Assembly: GCA_025677825.1 (NCBI GenBank)
Contig: JAIXMO010000019.1
Coordinates: 434,001-498,000 of the forward strand
Direction: 5' to 3'
Length of the DNA stretch: 64,000 nucleotides
Source of the DNA: Helicostylum pulchrum
Lineage: Eukaryota; Mucoromycota; Mucoromycetes; Mucorales; Mucoraceae
Under the pieces are notes generated by a model. That model made no database searches. It saw only the letters and a program-made list of their open reading frames with translations, and had not been told where the DNA came from. A program made the translations under genes and the position numbers. Position 1 is the first letter of the stretch. The number at the start of each line of letters is the position of its first letter. Shown here one piece after another: positions 61,809 through 64,000 of this stretch.

Positions 61809-63713
61809 ATGATAATAGATACAACTTGTTCTATAGAGAACAACTTTTGGGTAACTTTTTTTTGTCTGCTGTTTTTGAAAATCCTTTTATTAAAAGAACC
61901 ACTCTTAAAAAAAAAGTCTTCGGATAAAGCTGCCCTGAATATTTTAATAGATAGACTTGAACAATCTAATAAAACCAACCTTGCCATTCAAAACTTTTTC
62001 AACCAAAGGTTAGCTTAAATTAAAAACCAACAAAAAAAGATGACTTTTTTTTTTACTTACATACCAAAAAAAAAAAAAGAGCTCAAATAGAACTAGAATA
62101 TGGAAATCAGCTGCTAAAATTATCAGAGACGTTTCATACACAAGATGAAAACTTTAGTGTGCTTTCGAATACAACAGAAATGAACGCAAGAGCACATATG
62201 GATCTAAGTGATAACATAAAGAATTTACTACAAGTACCGTTAACCGATTACTTTAAAGAACAAGAAGTTATTAAATCATTTGTACGCTTTTTTTATTACA
62301 AAACAAAAAAAAGAGATTGTCTAAAAGTTTTTATATAGATGACCAATCAAATGAAGGAATCACAAAACATAAAGATATTGCATGGTGATAATGTAAAAAA
62401 AGTACGCTACACAAAAAAAAACTATACGCTATATATTTATATATTATTACTACTATTAGTCTCGACAGCTATATATTCAAGAATGTCAAAAGTCGAATCC
62501 GTCTGATAAAGAAACAGACATACTAGATTACGAGTACCAAAAAGCTATTAATTTAATGCAATCCAATTCACATTTATGGATATACAATTGGCGAGAGTCT
62601 TGCAAGACCTTTGAATCATTAGAATCTAATCGATTAGAGTATTTAAAAGCTGTGATAAAGACGTAAAAAAAATACCTTTTTATATGCGTATAAATGTATA
62701 TTGACCCTATAATTATACCTTTATGTAGTTTTGCCAGCATGACGGCTTGTGCATATAGCATTGACGATCAGGTGTGTGTGTGTGTGTGTGTTTTATATAT
62801 GCAGTAAACAATTTTTATTTATATACATGTATTTATATATATATAGACTTGCGAAAGGCTACTAACAGTTATGGATGATGTAAATGTGCAAGAAGAAATA
62901 TCTAAATTCATAACAAATTACGGTACAGGTTCGACATTACCAGGTAAAAAAAGAAAAAACCTCCTTTTTTTTTTTACTCTCTCGTATACTAATTTTTTTC
63001 TTTTAAAAAGAGATCCCAAAATACACTAAATATAAAAGAGATGGAAGGGAACGACAAGCAGAAACTATAACAATTAAAGAAATCAATATACCTACCAGAC
63101 ACGATGAACAGTTACGATCAGTCAATGAACAATTAAAAAAGATACCTAGTCCTTGGGATACAAAAAAGAAGGTAAGAAAAACATTTTTTTTATTGTTATT
63201 ATTTGCAAGCTAAAATGAAAAAAAGAAGGCTCTATTACCATCGCATCAATACCCACTCGATCCATTATATAAATCAAGTAACAAATCAAAGAGTGATCCA
63301 ATATTAAGTAACCTGACATTTACAGATGATAAAAGTAAGTAGTAGTATCATAGATATAAAATAAAAAGTGTTCTAATACAGATTGTAAAAAAGGCTACAA
63401 TAAAAATAAATCTACGCTCCTTACACCTTATGAAGAAACAAATGACTATGAACCACATCACCACCACTTTTTACCGACGCCAACCAAAAAGACTTCACTG
63501 TTATTTTCTCCACTTGGTTTCTTGAAGAAGAAAAAGGAAAAGAGACTATCACTATTACCCACTACTACTACTAATACTACTACTACTACAAAGATACCAA
63601 ATAATCGATCGTCATCCGTTTTAACCCCTCCTAGTCCGTTATTTAGCCAAATGGATTTTTATTATTCCCCATCCGATCATCATCATCATAATTTACCATC
63701 TGACATATATTGA
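61809..63713 (+). CDS. F-BAR domain protein, Cdc15/Imp2/Hof1 type
   Basis: Exons 61809-61850, 61917-62008, 62080-62281, 62339-62401, 62460-62662, 62729-62771, 62847-62943, 63011-63171, 63229-63334 and 63382-63713 join to 446 aa. Seen: the F-BAR start (SIENNFW then SSDKAALNILIDRLEQSNKT), FFNQRAQIELEYGNQLLKLS, the middle helix (YQKAINLMQ, WRESCKTFESLE) and the late block ACAYSIDDQTCERLLTVMDD with ISKFITNYGTG and PKYTKY. After residue about 285 the chain is Ser/Thr/Pro- and Lys-rich and looks disordered. There is no SH3 domain before the stop, unlike Cdc15 and Hof1. Family members bind curved plasma membrane and act at the septum or in endocytosis. The intron pattern is dense (nine introns), and several 3' splice sites follow A-runs. 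Confidence 0.88.
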
Positions 63714-64000
63714 TACCCCTCCTCTTCTACCAAAATAAATTTTATTTTCTTTAAAAAAAAAAGGCCTAGACTGTATACGTTAAATCAGACTTGATGCTAT
63801 TTGACCCTTTAGATGTTGCCAGTACCATGTTACATATTTTTTTGGTACTGAGACGTTTGATTATCTTTAGCAAAGAGAGAAAAAAAAAGAGTCTAAATAA
63901 GGCTGGTCTTTTAAAAAGGTAATTAGTAGCTTAATTTGCATACCGAGATCTACGTTAAAAAAAAAGGGACCATTTGTTTTTGAGTGATTCCCTTTTACAA
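63714..64000. other. Right end, no gene recognised
   Basis: Sequence after the F-BAR stop; short A/T runs only. Confidence 0.5.

Overview
The window is nuclear DNA of a fungus, most likely an early-diverging Mucoromycota species (probably Mucorales). The evidence is an AT-rich sequence full of A/T homopolymers, genes broken by many 50-80 nt GT-AG introns (some exons only 6-17 nt), short intergenic spaces and typical fungal housekeeping proteins. No tRNA, rRNA, CRISPR array or intact transposon was seen. Exon joins below were read by hand. Totals divide by three and phases agree at every join, except where a frameshift is stated.

Left part (1-29.5 kb), housekeeping genes: an alternative NADH dehydrogenase (39-1903 +), a small coiled-coil protein (2330-3520 +), ribosomal protein uL30/L7 (3678-4558 +), a secreted Ser/Thr-rich orphan (5191-6168 -), palmitoyl-protein thioesterase PPT1 with two microexons (6312-7738 -), a gene-poor 3 kb stretch, ribosomal protein eL14 (10822-11708 +), a UBP12/USP15-type deubiquitinase (11883-15835 -) head to head with a UFD4/TRIP12-type HECT ubiquitin ligase (16938-22237 +), an MFS transporter (23578-25317 +), a C2H2 zinc-finger protein with an INO80E-like tail (25771-26519 +) and deoxyhypusine synthase (26566-27716 -).

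Central part (29.5-57.6 kb), the unusual region: a same-strand array of very long Hsp70/HSPA12-like proteins. Each protein (about 1,175-1,220 aa) is two complete actin-fold ATPase modules in tandem. Two types alternate. Type A (A1 29584-33544, A2 41296-45400) has a degenerate first module, an acidic linker and a canonical second module. Type B (B1 35971-40019, B2 47138-51159) has a canonical first module with an added Cys/His exon and a degenerate second module. The two types are therefore mirror images, which suggests that an A protein and a B protein could work together as a pair. Relics of a further B and perhaps a further A lie between A2 and B2, so the array probably grew as repeated A-B units. 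A third B (B3, 53594-57595) carries a one-base frameshift and has lost the phosphate-binding residues even in its first module. B1 and B2 share a perfectly identical 307 bp tract, including an intron, inside otherwise diverged sequence, which points to recent gene conversion. A single-pass membrane protein gene (33766-35279) sits between A1 and B1 only. Nuclear actin-related protein ARP4 (51328-52928 -) separates B2 from B3.

Right part (57.6-64 kb): a folliculin-interacting protein (FNIP) homologue (57636-60817 -) and a Cdc15/Imp2/Hof1-type F-BAR protein (61809-63713 +).
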